Assembly (NCBI RefSeq): GCF_001556515.1
Contig: NZ_LSJA01000326.1
Coordinates: forward strand, 1 to 64,000
From: Caulobacter sp. CCH9-E1
Lineage (GTDB): Bacteria; Pseudomonadota; Alphaproteobacteria; Caulobacterales; Caulobacteraceae
Length of the DNA: 64,000 nucleotides
Direction of reading: 5' to 3'
Under the pieces are notes generated by a model that was not told the DNA's origin, did no database searches, and saw only the letters and a program-made list of their open reading frames with translations. The translations under genes and the position numbers were made by a program. Shown piece after piece: positions 54,734 to 64,000 of this stretch (the first letter of the stretch is position 1; every line of letters starts with the position of its first letter).

Positions 54734-56488
54734 CTACCCCTCGACGAACACCTTCTTCAGTTCGTTCTTCATGATCTTGCCGTTGGCGTTGCGCGGCAGG
54801 GTCTCGGGCCAGAACACCACCTTCACCGGCACCTTGAAGGCGGCCAGGCGGTCGGCGACGAACGCGCGCAGCTCGGCCTCGGACGCTTCCGCGCCCGGCT
54901 TCAACGTGACGACCGCCGCGGGCTCCTCGCCCAGCGTCTTGTGCGGAATGCCGACCAGGGCCGCGTCCATCACCGCCGGATGGTCGTAGAGGCAGTTCTC
55001 GACCTCGATGCAGTAGATGTTCTCGCCGCCCCGGATCAGCATGTCCTTGGCGCGGTCGATGATGAAGCAGAAGCCTTCCGCGTCGAGGCGCGCGAGGTCG
55101 CCCGTCCGCACCCAGCCGTCGACGAAGGTCTGGGCGGTGGCTTCCGGCTTGTTCCAGTAGCCGCGCACGACCTGCGGGCCCTTGCACCACAGCTCGCCGA
55201 CCTCGCCGATCGGCAGCTCGCGATACGGCGCCTCGACGGTCATGATCTTCAGGTCGGTGACCGGCACGGCCGGGCCGCAGCTGTCGGGACGGTTTTCGTA
55301 GTCCTCGGCCGAGTTGCTGGTCGCCGTGGCCGAGGTCTCGGTCATGCCCCAGCCGTTGCCGGGCGAGGACTTGGGCCAGATCTCCTTGATCTTGCGGACC
55401 AGCTCCGGCGCCGACGGCGCGCCGCCATAGGCCACGGCCTCGATCGACGACAGGTCGTACTTGTCGCGGTTCGGGTGCTCGATGATCTGCCAGGCGATGG
55501 TCGGCACGCCGCCCATCTGGGTCAGCTTTTCGTCCTGGATCACCTGCATGGCGCGCTCGGGATCCCACTTGCGCATCATCGCCAGCTTGGCGCCGGCGAA
55601 CAGCGACGGGTTCAGCACGGCGAAGCAGCCGGTGGCGTGGAAGAACGGGACCGACAGCAGCGCGCCCTTCTGCGGCGCGGCCGGATCGGGCTGGGGCGGC
55701 ATTTCACCCCGGCGCAGGAAGGCGCGCGCGGAAGCCGCGGCGGCGGCGAAGATGTTGCTGTTGATGTTGCGATGGGTGGCGATCGCGCCCTTGGGCTTAC
55801 CCGTCGTGCCCGAGGTGTAGAAGATCGTGGCGTCGTCGTCGGCCGCGATGTCCACCGTCGGCAGCGGCTTGGCTTCCAGCGCCGCCCAGTCGTTGGGCCC
55901 GCCGATCACCACCTCCAGATGGACGACGTAGGGGTGGCTGATCTCCTCGGGCGAGCGGCTGACATAGACCCGCTGCAGCTCCGGACAGTTGTGCAGGTGT
56001 TCGGTCAGGCGCTCGTAGCGCTCGACGTCGACGATCGCGACCTTGGCGCCGGAGTCGATCAGGCCGTACTCCAGCTCCGGTCCCGTCCACCAGGCGTTCA
56101 GCGGCGTGACGATCGCCCCCAGCATGAGGCCGGCATAGAAGGCCACGGGCCATTCGGGAATGTTGCGCATCACGATCGCCACGCGATCGCCCTTTTGCAC
56201 GCCGGACGCCTGCAGCTCCGCGGCCATGTTGGTGACCGCGCGGTAGAAGGCCTCGAAGCTGACCCGCTCGTCCTCGTGGACCATGAAGATCTTCTCGCCG
56301 TGGCTGCGCCCCATCAGCAGGGTCTCGCGCAGGGTCGGCGGACAGTTCTTCCAGACCCGGGTCTTCACGCCCCGAATCTCGACCTCATCCATCTCGCCCG
56401 GCGTGCCCGGCTGGGTGATCAGCGCATAGGCTTGCTGGATGGACATGGCGGGCCACGGAGTGGGCTTGGAAGCGGCGGCCTGGGTCAT
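54734..56488 (-). CDS. Class I adenylate-forming acyl-CoA ligase
   Basis: This 584-residue ligase activates a carboxylic acid to an acyl-AMP and then a CoA thioester. The ATP motif DDATIFYTSGTTGKPKGAIATHRN is near 213, GWGMTETSATATSN near 375, WVRTGDLARLDAEGFCFIIDRAKDMLIRGGENIYCIEVENCLYDHP near 465-505 and the C-terminal lysine segment NANGKIMKNELKKVF. The acid is not specified. It may feed fatty or aromatic acids into beta-oxidation. The ATG at 56488 is family-like; 56446 is an alternative. Confidence 0.94.
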   Translation of the reverse strand: MTQAAASKPTPWPAMSIQQAYALITQPGTPGEMDEVEIRGVKTRVWKNCPPTLRETLLMGRSHGEKIFMVHEDERVSFEAFYRAVTNMAAELQASGVQKGDRVAIVMRNIPEWPVAFYAGLMLGAIVTPLNAWWTGPELEYGLIDSGAKVAIVDVERYERLTEHLHNCPELQRVYVSRSPEEISHPYVVHLEVVIGGPNDWAALEAKPLPTVDIAADDDATIFYTSGTTGKPKGAIATHRNINSNIFAAAAASARAFLRRGEMPPQPDPAAPQKGALLSVPFFHATGCFAVLNPSLFAGAKLAMMRKWDPERAMQVIQDEKLTQMGGVPTIAWQIIEHPNRDKYDLSSIEAVAYGGAPSAPELVRKIKEIWPKSSPGNGWGMTETSATATSNSAEDYENRPDSCGPAVPVTDLKIMTVEAPYRELPIGEVGELWCKGPQVVRGYWNKPEATAQTFVDGWVRTGDLARLDAEGFCFIIDRAKDMLIRGGENIYCIEVENCLYDHPAVMDAALVGIPHKTLGEEPAAVVTLKPGAEASEAELRAFVADRLAAFKVPVKVVFWPETLPRNANGKIMKNELKKVFVEG

Positions 56489-56612
56489 GATGCTTACTCT
56501 CCCGGTAGGTCGCGCCCTTGTCGAGCGAGCGCGTTCGACACCCAGAGAGCACAGCCGGAAGCCGGATGCAAACGTACGTTTGACGCTAGGGGATCGTTGA
56601 TAAGTTAGAACC

Positions 56613-58013
56613 CTAGCCTGGCGACTTTTTCAGCTTCTCAAGCCATCGGACGGCGTTCTTGTTGGTCGGGTCCAGAGCCAGGGATTTCTCGTAGGCGGCG
56701 ACCGCCGAGGCCGTGTCGCCGTTCGTCGCATAGGCCTCGCCCAGGCTGTCGAACGCGTTGCCGCTGGCGGGATTGAGGTCGGTGGCCAGCTTCAGCACCG
56801 CCAGGGCCGAGCGCGGCTTGCCGAAGGCCAGCAGGCGATAGCCCCAGTCGTTGAGTTCATGCTCGTCCGCGGCGAAATCCGGATGGGCGGCGCGGAAATC
56901 GGCCACGGCGGCGGCGGGATCCGCCCTCTCCTGCCCCGCCAGCGCCGCGCGGAGCGCCGGAACCCCGGCGAGGGTCATGCCAGGGATGAACCCCTGAGCG
57001 ATTTGATCGATCAGGTCCTCCGGCGTCGACCCGGCCAGGTTGGTGAGGATCGCGACCCCAACCCCGTCGTCAGGATAGAGATAGACCGCTGAACGACTTC
57101 CGCCGGTCATGGCCACGGCGCGGTGCTCGGGCCGCTCCAGGACCAGCCACCCCATGCCCCACTGGCCCATCTTGCCATCGTTGTAGGGGATCGGCGTCCA
57201 CATCGCCTGCTTGGCCGAGGGCTTCAGCAGCGTGTCGCCTTGCAGGGCGATCATCCAGCGCGCCATATCGTCGGCGGTGCTGACGATACCCGCCGCCGCC
57301 CGGTGCAGAGGCGAGAAGATCTCGGTCCGCACAATCGGCTGATCGGGCTGGGCCTTGCGATAGCCGTACGACACCACCCGTCCGGCATCGGCGTCGCGCG
57401 TATCGCCATAACCGCTATGGCTCATGCCCGCGAGGACGAACTGCTCTTCCGCCAGGTTGGCGTCGCGCGGCCGGTGGCGCAGGCCATTGATGGCCATCTG
57501 CGCCAGCGCATAGTTGGTCTGGTTGTACTCAAACCGCTGGCCGGGCGGAAACCGGATCGGCTTGGCCAGGGTCGCGGTCCAGGCGGCGTTCCCATCCCCA
57601 TCGCTATCGTCAAAGTCCGGCAGGCCCGAGGTATGGCTGAGCAGCCGGCGAACCGGGATGCCGCGCCACGCCTCCGGTAACCCCTCAACATAGGTCCCGA
57701 TCGGCGCGGTCAGGTCCAGCCTCCCGGCTTCCGCCTCGCGCATGGCGGCCACGCCGGTGAAGGCCTTGGTGATGGAGTTGATCGGAAACCGTGTCGCCGC
57801 CGTCACCGGCGTCTTCTTGGCGAGATCGGCCACGCCATAGGCGCGGGACATCACGATCTTGCCGTCCTTGACCACGGCGATCTGCAGGCCAGGGATATGT
57901 TGCTCGACCATGGCGCGGCGGACGATGGCGTCGGCGCGCTCGACGGGATCCGGCGCGGCGTGGGCGGTCGAGGCCAAGCCCAGCATCAACAATCCAAGAC
58001 CCAGAGCCTTCAT
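56613..58013 (-). CDS. Exported serine hydrolase (beta-lactamase family) with TPR tail
   Basis: This 466-residue protein has a signal peptide (MKALGLGLLMLGLASTAHA) and a class C-like beta-lactamase fold: SxxK in FPINSITKAFTG near residue 85 and a YNQTNYALAQ motif near 165, where the usual YxN reads Y-N-Q, so it is altered. The last ~90 residues hold TPR-like repeats (LGEAYATNGDTASAVAAYEKSLALDPTNKNAV). It probably hydrolyses a peptide or ester in the periplasm; beta-lactam resistance is not implied. Confidence 0.9.
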   Translation of the reverse strand: MKALGLGLLMLGLASTAHAAPDPVERADAIVRRAMVEQHIPGLQIAVVKDGKIVMSRAYGVADLAKKTPVTAATRFPINSITKAFTGVAAMREAEAGRLDLTAPIGTYVEGLPEAWRGIPVRRLLSHTSGLPDFDDSDGDGNAAWTATLAKPIRFPPGQRFEYNQTNYALAQMAINGLRHRPRDANLAEEQFVLAGMSHSGYGDTRDADAGRVVSYGYRKAQPDQPIVRTEIFSPLHRAAAGIVSTADDMARWMIALQGDTLLKPSAKQAMWTPIPYNDGKMGQWGMGWLVLERPEHRAVAMTGGSRSAVYLYPDDGVGVAILTNLAGSTPEDLIDQIAQGFIPGMTLAGVPALRAALAGQERADPAAAVADFRAAHPDFAADEHELNDWGYRLLAFGKPRSALAVLKLATDLNPASGNAFDSLGEAYATNGDTASAVAAYEKSLALDPTNKNAVRWLEKLKKSPG

Positions 58014-58156
58014 CGTCGCCCTCCTCGGCTTCGGGTGGGAGAAGACCAGTCGACGGCGCGCCGGCCCAGTTAATCCTTGGTCATGAACCCACCCTGGACA
58101 ACAGGCCGGCCAAGGCCGATGACCCTGGCTCGCCTTGCCTTGTCCGGAGCGTCGTC

Positions 58157-58810
58157 TTGTCCGAGTCCCCGCTGTTTCCCGATCGCGAATTCGCGGCCTT
58201 CCTGTTCGACATGGACGGCACCATCCTGACGTCCATTGTGGCGGCCGAGCGGGTCTGGGCGAACTGGGCGCGCAAGCACGGGCTGGACGTCGAGGCCTTC
58301 TTGCCCACCATCCACGGTCGCCGCACGATCGAGACCATCGCCGCCCTGGGGCTGGAGGGCGTCGATCCGGAGGCCGAGGCCCGTGCGATCACGGCCGCTG
58401 AGCTCGAGGACATCGAGGGGATAGACGCCATCGTCGGCGCGGCGGCGTTCCTGGCCGGCCTGCCGTCAGATCGCTGGGCCGTGGTGACCTCCGCGCCCCG
58501 CGCGCTGGCCGAGCGCCGGATCGCGGCGGCCGGCCTGCCTTCCCCCGCCGTGATGGTCGCCGCCGAGGATGTTGAGCGCGGCAAGCCAGCGCCCGACTGC
58601 TTCCTGCTGGCGGCCCAGCGCCTGGGCCGCCCGATCGCCGACTGCCTGGTGTTCGAGGACGCTCCGGCCGGCATCGCCGCCGCCGAGGCGGCGGGCGCCA
58701 GCGTGGTGGTAGTCACCGCCACGCACAATCATCCGCTGGAGACCCGGCATCCCGGGGTGGCGGGGTATGGACCGCTGAGGGCGACGCCTTCCGGGATGCT
58801 CGCGTTCTAA
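58157..58810 (+). CDS. HAD-IA phosphatase
   Basis: This 217-residue haloacid dehalogenase-type phosphatase has motif I FLFDMDGTIL near 17, a cap domain, the serine/threonine motif AVVTSAP near 105 and motifs III-IV GKPAPDCFLLAAQRL, VFEDAPAGIAAAEAAGA near 150-180. The substrate is likely a small sugar or phosphoglycolate-like compound. The start is a TTG at 58157, with GGAG about 7 bases ahead, because no ATG precedes motif I. Confidence 0.9.
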   Translation: MSESPLFPDREFAAFLFDMDGTILTSIVAAERVWANWARKHGLDVEAFLPTIHGRRTIETIAALGLEGVDPEAEARAITAAELEDIEGIDAIVGAAAFLAGLPSDRWAVVTSAPRALAERRIAAAGLPSPAVMVAAEDVERGKPAPDCFLLAAQRLGRPIADCLVFEDAPAGIAAAEAAGASVVVVTATHNHPLETRHPGVAGYGPLRATPSGMLAF

Positions 58811-58815
58811 ACCTG

Positions 58816-58852
58816 ACCCGTCATCCCGCGCACAAGGCGCGGGATGACGGGT
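58816..58852. terminator. Palindrome between convergent HAD and valS genes
   Basis: ACCCGTCATCCCGCGC (58816-58831) and GCGCGGGATGACGGGT (58837-58852) are perfect 16-base arms around ACAAG. It should terminate both genes although it lacks a U-run. The GTCATCCCG core recurs in the repeat at 29188. Confidence 0.7.
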
Positions 58853-58865
58853 AGAGATTGCGAAA

Positions 58866-61721
58866 TTACCCGACCGACGCCAGCCGGCTGAGCGCCGCTT
58901 CGAGCTTGGCCTTGGCGGCTTCGGCTTCGGCCAGGCGCTCGCGGTTCTCCTCGACGACCTCCTCCTTGGCGCGGGCCAGGAAGTCGGGGTTGCCGAGCTT
59001 CTTGTTGACCTTCTCGATCTCGCCGACGTGGCCAGCGATCTCCTTGGTCAGGCGCGCCTTCTCGGCGGCGAGATCGATGAACTCGGCGATGGCCAGGGCG
59101 CCGGTCGCCTCGCCCATCACGATCGGGACCGAGCCGGCCGGCGCGGCGTCCGCCTCGCGGGCGCTGTCGAGGCGCGCCAGGGTCAGCAGCAGGTCGCGGT
59201 GCCGCGCCAGACGGGCCTTGGTCTCCGCCCCAGCGCCGACGACGGTCAGCGCCGGCTTGGCCGACGGCGGTACGTTCATCTCGGCGCGGATCGAGCGGAT
59301 CTCGCCGACGGTCTCGACCAGCCAGCCGATCTCGGCCTCGGCCTCGGCGTCGATCCAGTCGGCGGGCAGGTCCGGCCATTGGGCCGAGATCAGCATGCTG
59401 TCGCGGGCCGGGCCGACGAATTCGGCGGTCTTCTGCCACAGCTCCTCGGTGATGAACGGCATCACCGGGTGCAGCAGCTTCAGGATCACGTCCAGCGCCC
59501 AGGCGGCGGTGGCGCGGGTCTCGGCCTTGGCCGCCGCGTCGTCGCCGTTCAGGATCGGCTTGGCCAGCTCCAGGTACCAGTCGCAGAACACGTTCCAGAC
59601 GAAGCGGTACAGGGCGCCGGCCGCCTCGTCGAACGACGGGGCTTCCAGGGCCTTGGTCACCTCGGCCACGGTCTTGACCGTCTCGCCGCGGATCCACTTG
59701 TTGATCGGCTGCTGGACGGTCGCGGGATCGAAGCCCTCGACGCGGACGCACTCGTTCATCTGGGCGAAGCGCGAGGCGTTCCACAGCTTGGTGCCGAAGT
59801 TGCGATAGCCCTCGATGCGCTGCTTGGAGAGCTTGATGTCGCGCGCCTGGCCCGACATCGCCGTCAGGGTGAAGCGCACCGCGTCGCAGCCCAGTTCGTC
59901 GATCAGGATCAGCGGATCCATCACGTTGCCCTTGGACTTGCTCATCTTGGCGCCCTTCTCGTCACGGACGAGGGCGTTGATGAAGACCTGCTTGAACGGC
60001 GCTTCGCCCATGAAGTGGATGCCCATCATCATCATCCGGGCGACCCAGAAGAAGATGATGTCGAAGCCCGTCACCAGGGTGCTGGTCGGGTAGAACTTGG
60101 CGAGATCCGCGGTCTTCTCGGGCCAGCCCAGGGTCGAGAACGGCCACAGGGCCGAGCTGAACCAGGTGTCGAGGACGTCCTCGTCGCGCCAGATCGGAAT
60201 CGGCGCGTTCACGTCGTTGGTTTGACCAGCCGCAAGCCAAGCTCCCATACCCACGACACGATCTTCAACGACAATGACTTTTCGGCCGTAATGACGCTCC
60301 GCTGCGGCGATGGCGTCGTCCTCGGTCTCTTCAACGAAAATGCTGTTGGTGAAGGTATCGCTTGGGATTTCACCTTCGGCATTCGCCGGGGCGTCGGCCT
60401 TGACCGGACCGAACCAGGCCGGGATGCGGTGACCCCACCAGAGCTGGCGCGAGACGCACCAGGGCTCGATGTTGCGCAGCCATTCGAAGTAGGTCTTTTC
60501 CCAGTGCTTGGGCTCGAAGACTGTCTCGCCGCTCTCGACCGCCTTCAGGGCGGGCTGGGCCAGGGTCTTGGCGTCGACGTACCACTGGTCGGTCAGGAAG
60601 GGCTCGATGACCACGCCCGAACGGTCGCCGTGCGGGACCATGTGCTTGGTCTTCTCGATCTCCTTCAGCCAGCCCTCTTCCTCGGCGCGGGCGACGATGG
60701 CCTTGCGCGCGACGAAGCGGTCCATGCCGACGTACTCGGCCGGAACGTTCTCGTTCAGCTTGGCCTCGACCGTCAGGATGTTGATGGCCTCCAGGCCGGC
60801 GCGCTTGCCGACGCCGAAGTCGTTGAAGTCGTGGGCGGGCGTGATCTTGACCGCGCCCGAGCCCTTGGTCGGGTCGGCGTAGTCGTCGGCGACGATCGGG
60901 ATGCGGCGGCCGACGATCGGCAGGGTCACGAACTTGCCGACCAGGCCCTTGTAGCGTTCGTCGTCGGGATGAACCGCGACGCCGGTGTCGCCCAGCATCG
61001 TCTCGGGACGGGTGGTCGCCACGACGATGTAGTCGCGGGTCTCGAACTCAGTCGGCTTGCCGTCCTCGTCGAAGGCGATCGGGTGCTGGTAGGTCACGCC
61101 GTCGGCCAACGGATAGGCGAAGTGCCAATAGGCGCCGTCGACCTCCTTCTGCTCGACCTCAAGGTCGGAGATGGCGGTCTGGAACTGCGGGTCCCAGTTG
61201 ACCAGGCGCTTGTCGCGATAAAGCAGGTTCTGCTTGTACAGCTGGACGAACACCTTGCGGACAGCGGCCGACAGGCCCTCGTCCAGGGTGAAGCGCTCGC
61301 GGGACCAGTCGCAGCTGGCGCCCAGGCGGCGCAGCTGGTTGGTGATGGCCCCGCCGCTCTCGGCCTTCCATTCCCAGACCTTGGCGACGAAGGCGTCGCG
61401 GCCCATGTCGCGGCGGCCGACGTTGCCAGCGGCGGCCAGCTGGCGCTCGACGACCATCTGCGTGGCGATGCCGGCGTGGTCGGTGCCCGGCAGCCAAAGG
61501 GCGGCCTTGCCGCGCATCCGGTGGAAGCGGGTCAGCACGTCCTGCAGCGTGTTGTTCAGCGCGTGGCCGATGTGAAGGCTGCCCGTCACGTTCGGCGGCG
61601 GGATCACGATGACGAACGGCTCCGCGTTCGGATCCTCGTTCGGCTTGAAGGCCCCGGAGGCCTCCCAGGCGGCGTACAGGCGGGGTTCGACGGATTTGGG
61701 ATCGAAGGTCTTTTCGAGCAT
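58866..61721 (-). CDS. valS: Valyl-tRNA synthetase
   Basis: This class I synthetase charges tRNA-Val and edits threonine. Its 951 residues show the HIGH motif [20 protein letters not shown] near 40, the editing insert ([28 protein letters not shown] near 210), the KMSKS motif [14 protein letters not shown] near 575 and a C-terminal coiled-coil arm with [65 protein letters not shown] hairpin ends the transcript. popZ is the next gene upstream on the same strand. Confidence 0.97.
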   Translation of the reverse strand: MLEKTFDPKSVEPRLYAAWEASGAFKPNEDPNAEPFVIVIPPPNVTGSLHIGHALNNTLQDVLTRFHRMRGKAALWLPGTDHAGIATQMVVERQLAAAGNVGRRDMGRDAFVAKVWEWKAESGGAITNQLRRLGASCDWSRERFTLDEGLSAAVRKVFVQLYKQNLLYRDKRLVNWDPQFQTAISDLEVEQKEVDGAYWHFAYPLADGVTYQHPIAFDEDGKPTEFETRDYIVVATTRPETMLGDTGVAVHPDDERYKGLVGKFVTLPIVGRRIPIVADDYADPTKGSGAVKITPAHDFNDFGVGKRAGLEAINILTVEAKLNENVPAEYVGMDRFVARKAIVARAEEEGWLKEIEKTKHMVPHGDRSGVVIEPFLTDQWYVDAKTLAQPALKAVESGETVFEPKHWEKTYFEWLRNIEPWCVSRQLWWGHRIPAWFGPVKADAPANAEGEIPSDTFTNSIFVEETEDDAIAAAERHYGRKVIVVEDRVVGMGAWLAAGQTNDVNAPIPIWRDEDVLDTWFSSALWPFSTLGWPEKTADLAKFYPTSTLVTGFDIIFFWVARMMMMGIHFMGEAPFKQVFINALVRDEKGAKMSKSKGNVMDPLILIDELGCDAVRFTLTAMSGQARDIKLSKQRIEGYRNFGTKLWNASRFAQMNECVRVEGFDPATVQQPINKWIRGETVKTVAEVTKALEAPSFDEAAGALYRFVWNVFCDWYLELAKPILNGDDAAAKAETRATAAWALDVILKLLHPVMPFITEELWQKTAEFVGPARDSMLISAQWPDLPADWIDAEAEAEIGWLVETVGEIRSIRAEMNVPPSAKPALTVVGAGAETKARLARHRDLLLTLARLDSAREADAAPAGSVPIVMGEATGALAIAEFIDLAAEKARLTKEIAGHVGEIEKVNKKLGNPDFLARAKEEVVEENRERLAEAEAAKAKLEAALSRLASVG

Positions 61722-61793
61722 GGCGGTGGGGATATGCCATCTGCGGCCCGCGCGGGGAACCTGCGGGCCTGGATTTGTGGGGAATTCGCAACG

Positions 61794-61822
61794 AAAAAGG
61801 CGGCCGCCGCGGCGACCGCCTC
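61794..61822 (-). terminator. Terminator after popZ
   Basis: Minus-strand stem AGGCGGTCGCC/GGCGGCCGCCT followed by TTTTTCG, between popZ and valS. It should make popZ an independent transcript. Confidence 0.8.
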
Positions 61823-61847
61823 GATTTCTCGCGAGAGACGAAGCGCC

Positions 61848-62402
61848 TTAGCGACCGCGAGCGATGCGCTGTACCTCTTCCTCGACCTTGGTTTCGACGA
61901 TGCGCGGCAGGTTCTGGTCCAGCCACTCCTTGAGCAGCGGGCGCAAAAGTTCGCGCACCACGTCCTCCAGGGTGCGGCCGTCCTTGGGCATCAGCAGGGC
62001 CGAGCTCAAGCTGCCGAACGCCGAGGCGGCGGCGGAGGCGGCGGTGTCGCCGACCAGCTTGTCGGCCACGTCGTCGCGATCGAAGGTCGGGGCGGCGGGC
62101 GGCGGGGCCGGCTCGGGCTCCGGCGGCGGCGGCGAATAGACGTCGATATCGCCGACCGTCTCGAGCGGCGGCTCGGCGTCGAACTCAGCCTCGGGCTCGA
62201 TCGGATCGGTCAGCTCAAGAACGTCTTCGCCATCGCCGCCAGCGAAATCCATCGCCGGTTCCAGCTCAGGCTCCGGCTCGGCTTCAGCGGCGGGGGCCTC
62301 CTCGGCCGCAGGCTCCGCCGGCGCGTCATCTTCGGAGATGATGCGTCGGATGGAGGCGAGGATTTCCTCCATCGTAGGTTCTTGAGAGCTCTGATCGGAC
62401 AT
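61848..62402 (-). CDS. popZ: Polar organizing protein PopZ
   Basis: PopZ self-assembles into a polar network that anchors the chromosome centromere (via ParB) and recruits cell-cycle kinases in Caulobacter. The 184-residue protein has the expected three parts: an N-terminal helix SQEPTMEEILASIRRIISED, an acidic proline-rich linker (Glu, Pro, Ala over residues ~25-105) and C-terminal oligomerisation helices (DVADKLVGDTAA..., TLEDVVRELLRPLLKEWLDQNLPRIVETKVEEEVQRIA). It is slightly longer than the 177 residues I recall for the model species, the extra length lying in the linker. Upstream of valS, as in Caulobacter crescentus. Confidence 0.97.
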   Translation of the reverse strand: MSDQSSQEPTMEEILASIRRIISEDDAPAEPAAEEAPAAEAEPEPELEPAMDFAGGDGEDVLELTDPIEPEAEFDAEPPLETVGDIDVYSPPPPEPEPAPPPAAPTFDRDDVADKLVGDTAASAAASAFGSLSSALLMPKDGRTLEDVVRELLRPLLKEWLDQNLPRIVETKVEEEVQRIARGR

Positions 62403-62535
62403 GTGCGGGGGCCGTCGTAAGAAATACGAATCTGTACGCGCGTTGCGGCGCGTTAAACCGCGATGGTGCAGACTTGAGCAAGTTAAGCAAGCTTAAGGAT
62501 AAGCTGTGGGCGCAAACGACGCGGGCCAGCCGTGT
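62403..62535 (-). promoter_or_regulatory. popZ promoter region
   Basis: This stretch of 133 bases lies between popZ and the upstream TolC-type gene. It contains a GAATC (GANTC) CcrM methylation site at 62428-62432, TTAA at about 62452 and a TTAAGCAAGCTTAA palindrome near 62484-62497. The TTAA pair has a 6-base spacer instead of the 7 of CtrA sites, so it is only CtrA-like. Confidence 0.5.
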
Positions 62536-63978
62536 CTACTTCGCCCCACTTTGAGCTTTTGCCGACGGCGCGCCCACCTTGTCGATGGCTTGCACCACCG
62601 GCTCCCACGGAACCCAGCCGACGCTGTGCGTCACGCGGTTGTAGGAGGTCTTCGGATCATAAGCCGTCGTGCTCGCCGACAGCTTGTTGACGCCCAGTTG
62701 ACCCATGGCCTGCAGCACCACGGCGCTGGCGACATATTCGTCGCGACGCGCGCCGACCAGGGCCAGCTCGGCGTTCGAGAGTTCCAGCTGGGCGTTCAGG
62801 ACGTCCAGCGTCGTGCGCAGACCGACCTGCTGCTCCTGGCGCACGCCTTCGAAGGCGATCCGCGTGGCGCGAACCTGCTCCTCGTTCGAGACCAGGTTGG
62901 CGCGCGAGGCCAGAAGGTTGCTCCAGGCGTTGGAGACCTGCTGGATCGCGGTGCGCTTGGCGCTCTCGGTGGCGCTGCGGGCGGCGTTCTCGCGCTCGGT
63001 GGCGGCGCGCACCTGCGAGGTCGTCAGGCCGCCGGTGAAGATCGGGATCGAGGCGGTGATCGCGCCCGAGACGGTGCGGTCATAGTCGTCGAACTGGCTG
63101 CCGACGCCCGAACGCTTGTCGGCGGCGTAACCCAGCGAGGCGCGGGCCGAGACAGTCGGACGATAGCCGGCCTTGGCCACGGCCACGCGGGCGGCGGCGG
63201 CCTCTTCGCTGTAGCGGGCCGAGGTCACGCCCGGATTGGCGGTCTGGGCGGCCTCGAAGGCCTGGTCGACCGAGCCGGGCAGCAGGGTCGCGAGGCTCGG
63301 CTCGGGCGCCAGTTCGCCCGGCGTCTGGCCGACCACGGCGGCATAGGCCGCGCGGCTGACTTCCAGCTGGGCCTGGGCCGAGGACAGGCCGGCCTTGGCG
63401 GCGGCGAGACGCGCCTGCGACTGGGCGACGTCGGTGCGGGTGATCTCGCCGACGTCGAAGCGGGCGTTGGATTCGTCGAGCTGGCGCTGCAGGACCGCGA
63501 CGTTCTCCTTGGCGATGCGCAGCCGCTCCTGGTCGCGACGGACGTCGACATAGGCCTGGACGACATTGACCAGCACGTTCTGCTCAACGGCGCGCAGGCT
63601 CTCGCGCGAGGCCAGGACGTCAGCCTCGGCGGCGCTCAGATTGGCGCTGGCGCGACCGCCGGTATAGAGCGGCTGGCTGATCGACAGCGTGGCGGTGCTG
63701 CCCGAGACCTTCACATCGGCGCCGGTGTGCGGCGAGGTGTTCGAGCCGGTGACGTCCAGCTCGCCGCCGATCGTCGGACGGAAGCCGGTCTTGGCCTGGA
63801 CCACGCCCTCGTCGGTGATGCGCGTGCTCGCCCGCTGCTGCTGCAGGGTCGGGTTGGTCTGGTAGGCCAGAGCGATCGCGTCGGCCAGGGTTTCGGCGTG
63901 AGCGGCGGAAAACACGCCCGCCATCAGGCCGGCGCTGCAAGCGGCGGCCAGCAATCCGGCCCGTCGACGGTTCGACAT
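62536..63978 (-). CDS. TolC-family outer membrane protein (RsaF-like)
   Basis: This 480-residue outer-membrane efflux or type I secretion channel has a signal peptide (cut near AHAE) and two internally repeated coiled-coil halves: LADAIALAYQTNPTLQQQRASTRITDEGVVQAKTGFRPTIGG near 32, and AFEAAQTANPGVTSARYSEEAAAARVAVAKAGYRPTVSARASLGY near 240. In Caulobacter crescentus a TolC-type protein near popZ (RsaFb) serves S-layer protein secretion; this copy is in the same neighbourhood and is likely its counterpart. A general efflux role is possible. Confidence 0.93.
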   Translation of the reverse strand: MSNRRRAGLLAAACSAGLMAGVFSAAHAETLADAIALAYQTNPTLQQQRASTRITDEGVVQAKTGFRPTIGGELDVTGSNTSPHTGADVKVSGSTATLSISQPLYTGGRASANLSAAEADVLASRESLRAVEQNVLVNVVQAYVDVRRDQERLRIAKENVAVLQRQLDESNARFDVGEITRTDVAQSQARLAAAKAGLSSAQAQLEVSRAAYAAVVGQTPGELAPEPSLATLLPGSVDQAFEAAQTANPGVTSARYSEEAAAARVAVAKAGYRPTVSARASLGYAADKRSGVGSQFDDYDRTVSGAITASIPIFTGGLTTSQVRAATERENAARSATESAKRTAIQQVSNAWSNLLASRANLVSNEEQVRATRIAFEGVRQEQQVGLRTTLDVLNAQLELSNAELALVGARRDEYVASAVVLQAMGQLGVNKLSASTTAYDPKTSYNRVTHSVGWVPWEPVVQAIDKVGAPSAKAQSGAK

Positions 63979-64000
63979 CTAGGTTCTATCCCCAATCACG

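Noticed and set aside
59028..62420. A very long open frame on the plus strand opposite valS and popZ (and similar long frames opposite phoA, glyS and hppA).
   Set aside because: It is the complement of well-conserved genes in a GC-rich genome, where opposite-strand stops are rare. The translations are low-complexity Arg/Gly/Ala/His runs with no family motifs.
62484..62497. A CtrA box in the popZ promoter (TTAAGCAAGCTTAA).
   Set aside because: CtrA sites need TTAA-N7-TTAA; here the spacer is 6. Kept only as a CtrA-like palindrome.

Overview
The window is a 64 kb piece of high-GC alphaproteobacterial chromosome, almost certainly Caulobacter or a very close relative. The main grounds are the polar organiser gene popZ beside valS and a TolC-type porin resembling the RsaF proteins, a C4-pathway 5-aminolevulinate synthase, a MucR/Ros regulator, an FtsJ/S4 TlyA methylase, and CcrM-type GANTC sites in promoters. 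It is densely packed core genome: about 63 genes, one tRNA, several hairpin terminators and four intergenic palindromic repeats. I see no prophage, insertion sequence, CRISPR array, rRNA operon or integrase.

Layout. 1-3.5 kb: a repeat element, alkaline phosphatase, heme A synthase, two small membrane proteins and tRNA-Pro(GGG). 3.6-7.7 kb: a minus-strand lipid and nucleoid block (bc1 chaperone, DUF177, plsX, fabH, ihfA, a MerR regulator). 7.8-12.1 kb: bamE, a CheY-like receiver, the proton-pumping pyrophosphatase and an exported unknown protein. 12.1-17.9 kb: glyA, nrdR, ribH, nusB and thiL in one direction, a MucR regulator, and hemA. 18-22.7 kb: a valine/isobutyrate catabolic group (mmsB, 3-hydroxyisobutyryl-CoA hydrolase, acyl-CoA dehydrogenase), interrupted by an exported SAM-methyltransferase-like lipoprotein and a frameshifted histidine phosphatase. 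22.9-29.2 kb: a DUF2147 protein, a Baeyer-Villiger-type monooxygenase, hemB, a Nudix hydrolase, a TetR regulator divergent from a PF10118 protein, and a diheme cytochrome c lipoprotein. 29.3-33.9 kb: glyS/glyQ, a fasciclin protein and a DUF486 protein. 34.1-37 kb: glnK-amtB and an Amj-type lipid II flippase. 37-42 kb: a cyclophilin, ispE, a TPR lipoprotein and ETF-ubiquinone oxidoreductase. 42.2-47.3 kb: a family 4 uracil-DNA glycosylase, a lytic transglycosylase, a short glycosyltransferase-like protein, a PA0069-type radical SAM protein, a CinA-type amidase and a small charged protein. 47.3-50.1 kb: an ECF42-like sigma factor with its YCII/DGPF partner, and an acyltransferase. 50.1-58.8 kb: an RNA m5U methylase, a glycine-zipper protein, tlyA, a Tat-exported amidase, an acyl-CoA ligase, a serine hydrolase and a HAD phosphatase. 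58.8-64 kb: valS, popZ and the TolC-type porin.

Functional threads. Respiratory assembly and electron entry: ctaA, bc1 chaperone, ETF-QO, diheme cytochrome. Tetrapyrrole synthesis: hemA and hemB. Envelope: bamE, plsX/fabH, amj, slt, TolC. Cell polarity: popZ. Nitrogen sensing: glnK-amtB. Branched-chain acyl-CoA catabolism: acd, hibch, mmsB. I found no clearly new multi-gene system. The best leads are the ECF42-YCII pair with a readable promoter carrying three 11-bp-spaced TGTCGG repeats inside the neighbouring gene, the Amj-type flippase, the exported methyltransferase-like lipoprotein, the TetR palindrome on its own start codon, and the one-base lesion in the histidine phosphatase.
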